The position numbers were made by a program, and so were the translations under genes. The notes under the pieces were generated by a model, which was given only the letters and a program-made list of their open reading frames with translations, had not been told where the DNA came from and did no database searches. 64,000 nt of DNA. Source: Clostridium sp. (GTDB lineage: Bacteria > Bacillota > Clostridia > Clostridiales > Clostridiaceae). Positions 17,505 to 25,682 of the stretch are shown here, one piece after another (position 1 is the stretch's first letter; each line of letters opens with the position of its first letter). The DNA lies in the NCBI RefSeq assembly GCF_022482905.1, contig NZ_JAKVOI010000001.1:2047958-2111957 (forward strand), read 5' to 3'.

Positions 17505-17721
17505 ACTGTATCACCTGTAACTCCTCATTATATTCTACCTTTTCAAGAACATATAAAACATCTAACGCTAACATATATTCGTTCAAATCCTTGAAATACT
17601 TTTTTACAACTTCATATAACTCACTTACTGAATAGTTAGTATCACATATCTTTTCTAAAATATACACTGTTTTTGCAAGAATGCAATCTTGGAAACTTAT
17701 TAACTTATTAGGCAATATCAT
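17482..17721 (-). CDS. ABC-3C middle component (MC6-like)
   Basis: A 79-residue small protein beginning MILPNKLISFQDCILAKTV, with a winged-helix-like core and LALDVLYVLEKVEYNEEL before the end. Size, the opening 'LP-K--' motif and the DVLYVLEKV ending match middle component 6 of ABC-three-component systems, the adaptor that joins effector and ATPase. The ATG overlaps the stop of the effector gene (ATGA), and the gene's 3' end overlaps the ATPase start, so the three are translationally coupled. Assignment is by family resemblance. Confidence 0.75.
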   Translation of the reverse strand: MILPNKLISFQDCILAKTVYILEKICDTNYSVSELYEVVKKYFKDLNEYMLALDVLYVLEKVEYNEELQVIQYVKKNNL

Positions 17722-18479
17722 GAAAACACCTCACAATCTTGTACAAAATATGCAATCACAATTTCGCAGGCTCTCCTTGAATATGAACCTGTTTTTTCGT
17801 TTAACCAGTCAACTAAAGAAGAATATACAAATTCTTGATTAGGATTGATTTGCATGGTTTTACAATAAAAACTTTTTATTTGAGCTGCTAAGGTATCAAA
17901 TTTATATGGAGTTACTTCATCCATTTCAACAAATATCTTATGGATATAATCAAAATAGTCTACCACATCATTTTTGATAGTACGCTTTATTGCAAAAGGT
18001 AATGTATTATTAGCTTTTTGCTCTATTCTTAAAGATTCATAACTTAAACGAACTAATTCCTCCTCCAAAGATTCATCATTTAAATTTTTCAATATCTCCT
18101 TTATTTCTTCCTCTATATTAAAAAGTGCATATGTATTTTTTAATTTTGCATCCTGCAACAACTTCTTTTTAAGTCTTACCCATGAACGATATTCTTCTAT
18201 AGTTCGAGGTGTATCAAATTTTTTATGACATATTCTACATACTGCTATAACATTGTCTAAACTATTAATATCCTCACTTAGGCGTTCCTCATTTTCCAAT
18301 AATTTTTCTTCCTCTGGATGTGGATTTGCAGGATATATATGTGCCACTTCAAACATTTTAATAATTTGTCCACTTTTCTTATTAGTTAAAGCTTTTCCGC
18401 AAATTGGACACCGGCCATCCACCTCATTAAATAAGAGCATCTTTTCATTATCAGAAAAAATCCTTCGATTATCTCCCAT
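17718..18479 (-). CDS. HNH endonuclease effector of the ABC-3C system
   Basis: A 253-residue protein. An N-terminal zinc-bound HNH nuclease has CPIC at about 24-27, AHIYP at 46-50, LDNVIAV at 74-80 and CRICHKKFD at 81-89. The linker is helical and acidic. The C-terminal 80 residues (YFDYIHKIF ... RRACEIVIAYFVQDCEVF) match the ABC-3C C-terminal domain that links effectors to the middle component. ATG at 18479 follows AGGTGAT; an in-frame GTG at 18494 has no ribosome site. Cleaving foreign or host DNA on activation is inferred from the nuclease domain. Confidence 0.8.
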   Translation of the reverse strand: MGDNRRIFSDNEKMLLFNEVDGRCPICGKALTNKKSGQIIKMFEVAHIYPANPHPEEEKLLENEERLSEDINSLDNVIAVCRICHKKFDTPRTIEEYRSWVRLKKKLLQDAKLKNTYALFNIEEEIKEILKNLNDESLEEELVRLSYESLRIEQKANNTLPFAIKRTIKNDVVDYFDYIHKIFVEMDEVTPYKFDTLAAQIKSFYCKTMQINPNQEFVYSSLVDWLNEKTGSYSRRACEIVIAYFVQDCEVFS

Positions 18480-18596
18480 ATTTATCACCTGCACTCATAA
18501 AATTACAACTTTATTTAATTTTACCACATGGAATTGTAAATGTCTCTTTGTATGCTATGTTTAGCTTTATAATTATGGACTAATAGAATATCAATA

Positions 18597-18839
18597 TTAT
18601 CTTTCTCTATATCTCAATGTATCCTTTATCGCTTCCACTTTTTCTTCAACTTCAAAGTGATTTTCACCAAATATCACTACAATATCATTTGCTCTCTGAA
18701 TGTCAGAATAAAGATTATAACTGCGAGAAAGGATAGACATACGACCATTTTAACTACGCTATTCAACCTTGCCTTCTCCTGCATACTCCAGATTTCCAAA
18801 TACCTTTTCCATGTTTGGGATTACGTGCTTTAATTCCAT
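18597..18839 (-). pseudogene. Dead 5' copy of orf23 (DUF961)
   Basis: The frame reads MELKHVIPNMEKVFGNLEYAGEGKVE then TAG, RS, TAA, and continues NGRMSILSRSYNLYSDIQRANDIVVI before losing alignment and ending at TAA. This is clearly a copy of the intact orf23 at 15187-15501, with two stops, an internal deletion (LPLEAGE shortened to GE) and no 3' end. It marks a second, decayed left end of a Tn916-like element outside the ABC-3C cassette. Confidence 0.9.
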
Positions 18840-19147
18840 ATACTTTACCTCTTTTTTATTTATAATGTTTAATTTACAATTATTTTCTTATTCTGTTGAA
18901 TAAAGCATACCTTTCTGTCCATTCTTTATCAAGGGCAAGCTTACGTGCTTCACACCCTTGACAAAGCCCGGTCATAAAGGTAAATAGTAGTTAGACAGAA
19001 CAAGGAACTATTATGCTAAATGTTATCTACAACTTAAGTGATGGAGAACCTGGCTTCTTTTTGTGATTTGAATACAGTAATATAGGCATCATTATCACTT
19101 CCTTTTTAATCTGGGTATAAAAATAGACGTTCATTTCTAAACGCCTA
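18840..19147 (-). repeat. Structured leader, copy B
   Basis: The diverged duplicate of 15502-15813. It keeps the order terminator, spacer, outer stem, nested hairpin core and ribosome site. The core from TTCTTTATCAAGGG to CCCGGTCA (about 18922-18974) is base-for-base identical to copy A although flanks differ at many positions. The outer stem is weakened by a wobble and a mismatch. It precedes the dead orf23 copy. Confidence 0.75.
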
Positions 19148-19148
19148 A
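19118..19148 (-). terminator. Intrinsic terminator, copy B
   Basis: Minus strand: AGGCGTTTA, GAAA loop, TGAACGTCT, ATTTTTATACC. The single difference from copy A (C to T) turns a pair into a G-U wobble, so the hairpin is kept. Confidence 0.72.
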
Positions 19149-19337
19149 AAATAAATAAGGGAGATACCATTTTTACTCAATATCCCATCCCTTATAAACC
19201 TTATTTTATTGTATCTCCACACTCTATATCAACTACTACTGAAACATTAATATAATTTTTTATCTCTTTATTTCGGCTTTTATCACTATTTTCTATAAAC
19301 ACGATATGTTTGAGAAAGTGCTTAAAATCAAGGATTT
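19149..19337. other. Putative ICE-chromosome junction next to rlmD
   Basis: About 190 gene-free bases between the outer leader copy and the stop of rlmD. It contains an inverted pair GGAGATAC (19160-19167) / GTATCTCC (19211-19218). ICEs of Firmicutes are known to integrate at the 3' end of rumA/rlmD, so attL or attR probably lies here or within the last rlmD codons. The partner repeat would be outside the window. Confidence 0.45.
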
Positions 19338-20699
19338 CTACATATCTTTCCTTTGTAGCGAAACTATAGTCTCCACATGCCCTGTCTGCGGAAACATATC
19401 CATGAGCTTCACCTTATCCACCCTGTATCCAAAATGTATAAATCCATTCAGATCCTGTACAAGGGTTTTTGGATTGCATGAAACATAGATTATGGACTTT
19501 GCACCAAATCCAGCTATCTGTCTCAATGCTTTTGGATGGATACCGGGCCTTGGGGGATCAAGTATTATTACATCCGGCATGAAATTCATTTCATTTACAA
19601 CCCTGCCCACATCCCCTGAAATAAATTCGCAGTTTTCAATGCCATTAAGTCTCACATTGTCATTTGCAGCTTTCACTGCATCCTCTATGAGTTCAACACC
19701 TATAACTTTTTTTGCATCTCCTGCCACTATCTGTCCTATTGTTCCGGTGCCGCAATAAAGGTCAAGTACAGTTTTGGAAGAAACATCACCTAAAAACTTT
19801 TCTACTATTCCATAGAGTTTCTCAGCTCCACGGGAATTTGTCTGAAAAAATGCCCCGGGAAATATCTTGAACTTCAGTCCCGAAATTTTCTCAGTTATAT
19901 GGTCATCACCATAAAGTATGTTCAATTTTTCTATTTTGACTATATCTGAAAAGCTGTCATTTACACTGTGCAGTATTCCTTTTATGTTCCCACAGAGATC
20001 CAATTTCAAAAGTCTGTTAACCATTTCACCGAAATCAAAATTCATCTGTGAAGTCGTAACCATGTTTATCAGAATTTCACCTGTATTTTTTCCCTTTCTT
20101 ACAACAAGGTTCCTCAGATAGCCCTTTCTGCTCTTCACCCTGTAATACGGAAGATCCTCTTCCCTCAGATAATCTATAATCCCACTTAATATGTTTCTAA
20201 AATCGCCATCTACAATTTTACACTGGTCTACATTTACAATTCCAAAGCTTTTTCCCTTCATGTGCATTCCAACATTTAAAACTCCACCTTTTTCTGCATC
20301 TCCAAAGGTGAACTCCATCTTGTTCCTGTATTCAAATTTTTCAGGACTTTCTTCTATGCCCAGAAATTCAAAATCTTTTATATCCGCCCTTCGAAATAGA
20401 TCCAGAACCTGACGTGTTTTCAGTTCAAGCTGTATCCTGTGCGGTAAAAATTGTGAATTGCAGCCTCCGCATAAATTGAAATGTGGGCATTCGGCATCAA
20501 CAGAATAATCTATATTTTGGGATATTTCCAAAAGTTTTGCCTCCAGATGATCCCTTTTTCTTTTGGTTAACCTTGCCAATACCTTCTGTCCCGGAAAGGT
20601 ATTTTTTATAAAAATTTCTTTCCCCTCCATCACAGCTATGCCTGTAGAAGGGAAAGAAGTTCTTTCTATGCGGAATTCATAAACATCTCCAATTTTCAA
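19338..20699 (-). CDS. rlmD: 23S rRNA (uracil-C5) methyltransferase, RlmD/RumA family
   Basis: A 453-residue SAM-dependent enzyme that makes 5-methyluridine in 23S rRNA. A TRAM RNA-binding domain is N-terminal. Cys71, Cys77 and Cys80 (CPHFNLCGGC) plus a Cys in VDQCKIVD near 160 bind a 4Fe-4S cluster. The SAM motif DLYCGTGTIG lies near 317, ILDPPRPG near 385, and the catalytic Cys408 in VSCNPKTL. The C-terminal HVETI stretch is the conserved region targeted by some ICEs. The gene is downstream of, and probably co-transcribed with, the RDD-like gene. Firmicute members may modify one or both of U747 and U1939. Confidence 0.92.
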   Translation of the reverse strand: MKIGDVYEFRIERTSFPSTGIAVMEGKEIFIKNTFPGQKVLARLTKRKRDHLEAKLLEISQNIDYSVDAECPHFNLCGGCNSQFLPHRIQLELKTRQVLDLFRRADIKDFEFLGIEESPEKFEYRNKMEFTFGDAEKGGVLNVGMHMKGKSFGIVNVDQCKIVDGDFRNILSGIIDYLREEDLPYYRVKSRKGYLRNLVVRKGKNTGEILINMVTTSQMNFDFGEMVNRLLKLDLCGNIKGILHSVNDSFSDIVKIEKLNILYGDDHITEKISGLKFKIFPGAFFQTNSRGAEKLYGIVEKFLGDVSSKTVLDLYCGTGTIGQIVAGDAKKVIGVELIEDAVKAANDNVRLNGIENCEFISGDVGRVVNEMNFMPDVIILDPPRPGIHPKALRQIAGFGAKSIIYVSCNPKTLVQDLNGFIHFGYRVDKVKLMDMFPQTGHVETIVSLQRKDM

Positions 20700-20730
20700 T
20701 TTTTAATCTTTCCTTTCTTAAATGTAATTC

Positions 20731-21183
20731 TTACTCGCCGAATTTTTGTCCAAGAGTAACCTTGTATTTCGTCTTGCTCATTACAAATGGATAAAGCACA
20801 AGTACTATTATAAATATTATTATGAACATACCCTTCATGTCTACAATGTGATATCCAAATATAAGGCGCAGTATGAGATCAAACAGGTACAGTGCTATTA
20901 CGGATACCACGGATGTTGTCAAAGTATCTACAATGGACGCCTTCAATTTTTCATTGAACAACTTAAACGTCTTCTTGTCTTCTGGTTCCTTTGAAAAATC
21001 ATCTTTTTGAGGCTCACTATCAATTATTTCCGTGTTCTTCTCACTTTCTTGATTGTCGTCCTCATTATTATCCTGCTTTAAATCTTCAAGCTTCTTTTTT
21101 TCCTCCTGGTTCTTGCTTTTTAATTCTTCAAAAAACTGTTTTTTGGCTTCATTTTCATTTGCTTTATTTTTACTATCATCCAT
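20731..21183 (-). CDS. RDD-like membrane protein with acidic N-terminus
   Basis: A 150-residue protein. The first 75 residues are highly charged (Lys/Glu/Asp/Asn) and probably coiled or disordered. Two membrane helices follow (about 88-110 and 118-136) flanked by KASIVDTL and TLGQKFGE, which resemble the ends of RDD-family membrane proteins, although the defining Arg-Asp-Asp residues are only partly present. Function is unknown. AGGAG precedes the ATG by about 10 bases. It is 31 bases upstream of rlmD in the same direction. Confidence 0.65.
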   Translation of the reverse strand: MDDSKNKANENEAKKQFFEELKSKNQEEKKKLEDLKQDNNEDDNQESEKNTEIIDSEPQKDDFSKEPEDKKTFKLFNEKLKASIVDTLTTSVVSVIALYLFDLILRLIFGYHIVDMKGMFIIIFIIVLVLYPFVMSKTKYKVTLGQKFGE

Positions 21184-21321
21184 TTAAAATACACTCCTAT
21201 TTTATTATTTAACTATTTATATATTACACTATAATCAGGTGAAAATTTCATTTTTACATATCCGCAACAAATATATTATGCTACAGTAAAACATTTATGT
21301 AAATACGTATACACAAATACT

Positions 21322-21349
21322 TTGACTTTGTTAACAATTGATTTACAAT
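21322..21349 (+). promoter_or_regulatory. Sigma-A promoter of the LtaS-like gene
   Basis: TTGACT (21322-21327), 16-base spacer, TACAAT (21344-21349), about 60 bases before the ATG at 21410. A good vegetative consensus match. Confidence 0.6.
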
Positions 21350-21409
21350 TACAAGTTTAAGATTTATAATTTAATTCAATATAAAACACACTCAGGAGGA
21401 GCTATATAA

Positions 21410-23248
21410 ATGAAGATTTTCAATTTTACAGATATAATAATATTTTTGGTTCTGGTTTCCTGCAAAATATTGAGCTTCGGCAGGCAGATAAACACGGCAC
21501 ATTTCCCTGTGATCTCCCTTTTGATTCCCTCATCTGCTTCAATACTTGTCCTGATGTCCATAGCCTTACTTCTTGGAAGGAAAAAGCGTTCAAGATTCCT
21601 TTATATATGCAATATTGTGATAAGTCTGCTCATAATAAGCGACCTGAACTACTTCAGATATTTCAAGGATATAATATCACTCCCGGTATTGGTAAACGGC
21701 CTTCAGCTTGGTGCTGTGGGATCAAGTGTAAAAAATATAATACGTCCTGCAGACTTTCTATACACGGTGGATTTGTTTATAATTCCATTTATAAACAGCT
21801 GCATGAACAAACATAAGGAAAGTTCACCTCTGTCTTTCAAGTTAAAACTGCCACTTTTCTTGTGTATAATGATATTATCCATATATGTAAACTTCAATTT
21901 TTTCTATAAATTGTCCAAAGAGCAGCCCAGGCTTTTAAGCACAATGTATAACAAGGTATATATAGCAAAGCACCTTGGAATAGTCAACTATCATTATCTT
22001 GATATATACAATACTGTATACAATAAGCTTGATAGATTGAAGCCTGTTCCGGAAAGCAAACTGGCAGAAATACAGGATTTTATGGATAAGAATAGATCTT
22101 CAGAGAAAAACCTTCACGGAGCTTATGAAGGAAAGAACCTGATTTTAATACAGGTGGAGGCACTTCAGGGATTTGTAATAAACAGCTCAATCAATGGAAA
22201 AACAATAACCCCTAACTTGAATAGGTTTGCAGAAAGATCCCAGTATTTCGATAATTTTCATTATCAGGTTGCTGCCGGCGGTACTTCCGATGCTGAATTC
22301 ATGGCCAATAATTCCCTGTATCCTGCCGAATCCGGTGCAGTATACTTTTTATATTCCGGAAATAAATTTCAATCCATGCCGGAGTCCTTCATAAATAAAG
22401 GTTACGATACGGCGGCATTTCATGGATTCAGGGAAAGCTTCTGGAACAGGAATGTCATGTATAAAAATTTTAACTTCAACCACTTTTACGGCGAAAAAAG
22501 TTTCAAACAGGATGAAACAATAGGTCTTGGATTAAGTGACAGATCCTTTCTAAACCAGTCCGTAGATAAGCTGAAAAATTTAAAAAGCCCCTACTATGCT
22601 TTTCTGATTACGCTGAGCAGCCATTTTCCCTATGACGATGTAAAAAATTACGGAAATTTCAACGTCGGAAATCTTGAAGGCACACTTATAGGAAATTATA
22701 TCAAATCAATACATTATACCGATACCCAGCTCGGTACGTTCTTTGAAAAACTGGATAAGGAGGGGATATTGAAAAATTCCGTGATTGTGCTTTATGGAGA
22801 CCACTATGCAATTCCCAGGAACAAGCAGGATCAGTTTTTGAAACTTTACGGAAAAAACTCCATGTCCGACGTGGACTGGATAAACCTGCAGAAGGTTCCT
22901 CTTATAATTCATTTTCCAGATGAACACATAAAGAGGGTAAATCATATAAACTCCGGTGAGATTGATATTTATCCTACAATAAGTAATCTCTTCAACCTGT
23001 CCGGCAGTCACATGATGGGAAATGACCTTTTTAACGAGCAAAAAGGCGTTACAATATACAGAGATGGCTCCTTCATATACGGAAACTGCTACTACATGTC
23101 CGAAAACAATGCCTACTATGACATAAACACAGGGGCAAAGCTTCCCGAAACCGAAGAACTTGTTCATGAAAAAAAATCCGTTCTCAACCAGCTGGAATAT
23201 TCGGACGATATACTAAAACACAATCTGCTAAAAACACAGTTGAAATAA
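21410..23248 (+). CDS. LtaS-like membrane sulfatase / phosphoglycerol transferase
   Basis: A 612-residue protein with about five N-terminal membrane helices (to about residue 170) and an extracellular sulfatase-fold domain. LILIQVEALQ supplies the metal-binding Glu and GGTSDAEF the catalytic Thr at about residue 292, as in lipoteichoic acid synthase. SSHFPYDD and VLYGDHY supply further metal ligands. Family members transfer glycerol phosphate from phosphatidylglycerol to polymer or glycolipid. Whether this one makes LTA or a related phosphoglycerol modification is not decided by sequence. GGAGGAG precedes the start. Confidence 0.87.
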   Translation: MKIFNFTDIIIFLVLVSCKILSFGRQINTAHFPVISLLIPSSASILVLMSIALLLGRKKRSRFLYICNIVISLLIISDLNYFRYFKDIISLPVLVNGLQLGAVGSSVKNIIRPADFLYTVDLFIIPFINSCMNKHKESSPLSFKLKLPLFLCIMILSIYVNFNFFYKLSKEQPRLLSTMYNKVYIAKHLGIVNYHYLDIYNTVYNKLDRLKPVPESKLAEIQDFMDKNRSSEKNLHGAYEGKNLILIQVEALQGFVINSSINGKTITPNLNRFAERSQYFDNFHYQVAAGGTSDAEFMANNSLYPAESGAVYFLYSGNKFQSMPESFINKGYDTAAFHGFRESFWNRNVMYKNFNFNHFYGEKSFKQDETIGLGLSDRSFLNQSVDKLKNLKSPYYAFLITLSSHFPYDDVKNYGNFNVGNLEGTLIGNYIKSIHYTDTQLGTFFEKLDKEGILKNSVIVLYGDHYAIPRNKQDQFLKLYGKNSMSDVDWINLQKVPLIIHFPDEHIKRVNHINSGEIDIYPTISNLFNLSGSHMMGNDLFNEQKGVTIYRDGSFIYGNCYYMSENNAYYDINTGAKLPETEELVHEKKSVLNQLEYSDDILKHNLLKTQLK

Positions 23249-23252
23249 AATA

Positions 23253-23286
23253 ATATGCCTGCCGATTTTTCCTCCGGCAGGCATAT
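23253..23286. terminator. Bidirectional hairpin between ltaS-like gene and ribH
   Basis: ATATGCCTGCCG (23253-23264) pairs perfectly with CGGCAGGCATAT (23275-23286). It lies between convergent genes and ends both transcripts, though T-runs are weak. Confidence 0.72.
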
Positions 23287-23298
23287 CCCCTACTTAAC

Positions 23299-23763
23299 CT
23301 AATCAAGCTGCCTGATCAGATTTGCCATTTCTATAGCGGCCATGGCACCATCATATCCCTTGTTTCCTGACTTGGTACCTGCTCTTTCTATTGCCTGTTC
23401 TATATTGTCCGTAGTAAGTACGCTGAATATGACAGGCATATTTGCCGAAAGAGAAACGCTGGCCACACCTTTTGAAACCTCATTTGATACGTAGTCGAAA
23501 TGAGGCGTCGCACCCCTTATAACCGCTCCAAGGCATATGATTGCATCATATTCCCCGGACATGGCCATTTTCTTTGCAACAAGAGGTATTTCAAATGCCC
23601 CGGGAACCCAGCTTATACTTATGCTGTCTTCATCGGCTCCATGACGCCTGAGACAGTCCAGTGCACCTTCCAGCAGTTTCCCGCTTATGAATTCATTGAA
23701 CCTTCCAATTACTATACCAAATTTCAGATTTTCTGCTGTCAATTTTCCTTCATATGTTTTCAT
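23299..23763 (-). CDS. ribH: 6,7-dimethyl-8-ribityllumazine synthase
   Basis: A 154-residue enzyme that condenses ribitylaminouracil with dihydroxybutanone phosphate, the penultimate riboflavin step. Motifs include [16 protein letters not shown], the substrate loop VPGAFEIP at 53-60, and the catalytic His88 in GATPHFDYV, plus [13 protein letters not shown] near the end. ATG at 23763 is supported by GGAGG seven bases upstream and gives the normal family length; an upstream in-frame extension is not part of the protein. It is the last gene of ribDEBAH. Confidence 0.96.
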   Translation of the reverse strand: MKTYEGKLTAENLKFGIVIGRFNEFISGKLLEGALDCLRRHGADEDSISISWVPGAFEIPLVAKKMAMSGEYDAIICLGAVIRGATPHFDYVSNEVSKGVASVSLSANMPVIFSVLTTDNIEQAIERAGTKSGNKGYDGAMAAIEMANLIRQLD

Positions 23764-23792
23764 ATATAAAACCTCCATAAATGTATTAAATT

Positions 23793-24992
23793 TTAAAATT
23801 TCAATAGATGCCCCATTTTTTCTTTCTTGGTGTGCATGTACTTTGTATTTTCCTTGGAACAACTTATTTCAATCGGCACTCTTTCCGTTATTTCGAGTCC
23901 ATAATCTGAAAGCCCCTCTATTTTTTTAGGGTTGTTTGTAAGAAGTCTCATCTTCCTTATTCCAATATCCTTCAGTATTTGTGCTCCTATGGAATAATCC
24001 CTCATGTCTGCCGGAAATCCAAGAGCCAGATTTGCCTCTACTGTATCCATTCCATTGTCCTGAAGATTGTAGGCCTTTATTTTATTTAAAAGTCCTATTC
24101 CCCTGCCCTCCTGGCTCATATAGAGAAGAACTCCCTTTCCCTCTTTTTCTATCTGCCTGAGTGCAGCCTGAAGCTGGTCTCCGCAGTCACACCTGAGGGA
24201 ATGGAATACATCACCTGTAAGACATTCCGAGTGTACTCTCACAAGAGTATTGTCATTTTCGAAATTATCCCCCTTTACAAGACATACATGCTGCTCTCCA
24301 TTCAATATATTCTCATATCCGATAATTTCGAAATTTCCGAATTTAGTTGGCAGCTTGGCAGAGGCAACTCTTTTTACCAGTTTCTCGGTTTGCCTTCTGT
24401 AGGCTATAAGATCGACTATAGTTACAATTTTCAGGTCATGTTCTTCTGCAAATTCAATCAGATCATCTCTTCTTGCCATAGTCCCGTCATCTTTTATTAT
24501 TTCGCATATTGCAGCTGCACCTTTGAAGCCCGCAATCCTGGCCAGGTCAACTGAAGCTTCCGTATGCCCGGTTCTGTCAAACACCCCATTTTTTCTGGCT
24601 ATGAGAGGGAACACATGTCCAGGTCTTCTAAAATCACTGCCGCAGTTTGAAGCCGCAATCATGTTTATTGTATGCGCCCTTTCAAATGCAGATATGCCCG
24701 TTGTAGTATCCTTGAAATCAACAGTTACGGTAAATGCCGTTTCATGATTGTCAGTGTTGTTCTGCACCATTGGGTTGAAGCCGAGCTTCAGCGCTATTTC
24801 TTCCTCTACCGGTGCACACAGAAGCCCTTTTGCATATTTGATCATAAAATTGATGTTTTCTCCAGTTGCCTTTTCAGCGGGTATTACCAGATCTCCTTCA
24901 TTTTCCCTTCCCTCATCATCTACAATTATGATCATCTTTCCCTTTTTTAAATCTACTACTACATCTTCTATGGAACTAAATTTATAATTCAT
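23793..24992 (-). CDS. ribBA: Bifunctional DHBP synthase / GTP cyclohydrolase II
   Basis: A 399-residue fusion supplying both early riboflavin precursors. The DHBP synthase half has [11 protein letters not shown] at 25-35 and a [10 protein letters not shown] motif. The GTP cyclohydrolase II half has the zinc motif [19 protein letters not shown] near 255-272 and [11 protein letters not shown] near 290, with [10 protein letters not shown] toward the end. Both active sites look intact. It sits between ribE and ribH in the FMN-riboswitch operon. Confidence 0.96.
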   Translation of the reverse strand: MNYKFSSIEDVVVDLKKGKMIIIVDDEGRENEGDLVIPAEKATGENINFMIKYAKGLLCAPVEEEIALKLGFNPMVQNNTDNHETAFTVTVDFKDTTTGISAFERAHTINMIAASNCGSDFRRPGHVFPLIARKNGVFDRTGHTEASVDLARIAGFKGAAAICEIIKDDGTMARRDDLIEFAEEHDLKIVTIVDLIAYRRQTEKLVKRVASAKLPTKFGNFEIIGYENILNGEQHVCLVKGDNFENDNTLVRVHSECLTGDVFHSLRCDCGDQLQAALRQIEKEGKGVLLYMSQEGRGIGLLNKIKAYNLQDNGMDTVEANLALGFPADMRDYSIGAQILKDIGIRKMRLLTNNPKKIEGLSDYGLEITERVPIEISCSKENTKYMHTKKEKMGHLLKF

Positions 24993-25023
24993 ACTTTTAT
25001 CCTCCCAAAGCTATTTTTTATTT

Positions 25024-25677
25024 CTATATAAATCCATATTTTTTCAACATTTCAGAATCCAGGTTGGATTTGTTCTGGACTTTTTCATCTGGAATTCCCA
25101 TCAATCTTTCAACATACTTTCCCATAAGATCACACTCGATATTTACCAGCTCTCCTGTTTTCTTATAGTTTAGGACAGTTTCTCCCTTTGTATGCGGTAT
25201 CAAAGATACACTGAAACTCCTCCTGCCCAGCTTTGCAACTGTAAGACTCACTCCATCCAGGGCAACGGATCCTTTAAGTACTATATATCTCATAAGATTA
25301 CTGGCTGCTTCAATTTCAACCCAGGTGGATATGTCTTCCTCATGAATCTCAACTATCTTTCCCACACCATCTATGTGACCGCTTACTATATGTCCACCAA
25401 GCCTGTCTCCTACTCTAAGAGCCCTTTCAAGATTCACCCTGCTTCCTGTCTTCAAACTTCCGAGGCTTCCCATCCTGAGTGTCTCAGCCATGACATCAAC
25501 TGTAAATAAACTGCTCCCCAAATCCACTACTGTAACACATGTCCCATTTACAGCAATACTGTCCCCCAGCTTTGTTCCATCTACTACCTTTTCAGCCTCT
25601 ATGGTCAATTTTGAAGAATTTACGCCCTTAGATATTTTTATGACCTTTCCTATTTCTTCCACCAAACCTGTAAACAA
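25024..25677 (-). CDS. ribE: Riboflavin synthase, alpha subunit type
   Basis: A 217-residue enzyme that dismutates two lumazines to riboflavin and the pyrimidine precursor. Two lumazine-binding repeats are visible: FTGLVEEIGKV ... NGTCVTV ... MAETLR and IVSGHIDGVGKI ... KGSVALDGVSLTV ... SLIPHT. The start is placed at TTG 25677 because it yields the canonical MFTGLVEE and lies 8 bases after GGGAGG. A GTG at 25686 overlaps the ribD stop but is directly against the ribosome site. Confidence 0.94.
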   Translation of the reverse strand: MFTGLVEEIGKVIKISKGVNSSKLTIEAEKVVDGTKLGDSIAVNGTCVTVVDLGSSLFTVDVMAETLRMGSLGSLKTGSRVNLERALRVGDRLGGHIVSGHIDGVGKIVEIHEEDISTWVEIEAASNLMRYIVLKGSVALDGVSLTVAKLGRRSFSVSLIPHTKGETVLNYKKTGELVNIECDLMGKYVERLMGIPDEKVQNKSNLDSEMLKKYGFI

Positions 25678-25682
25678 ATCTG

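Noticed and set aside
22706-23167. 153-codon minus-strand frame inside the LtaS-like gene
   Set aside because: Antisense shadow without start signals or recognisable motifs.
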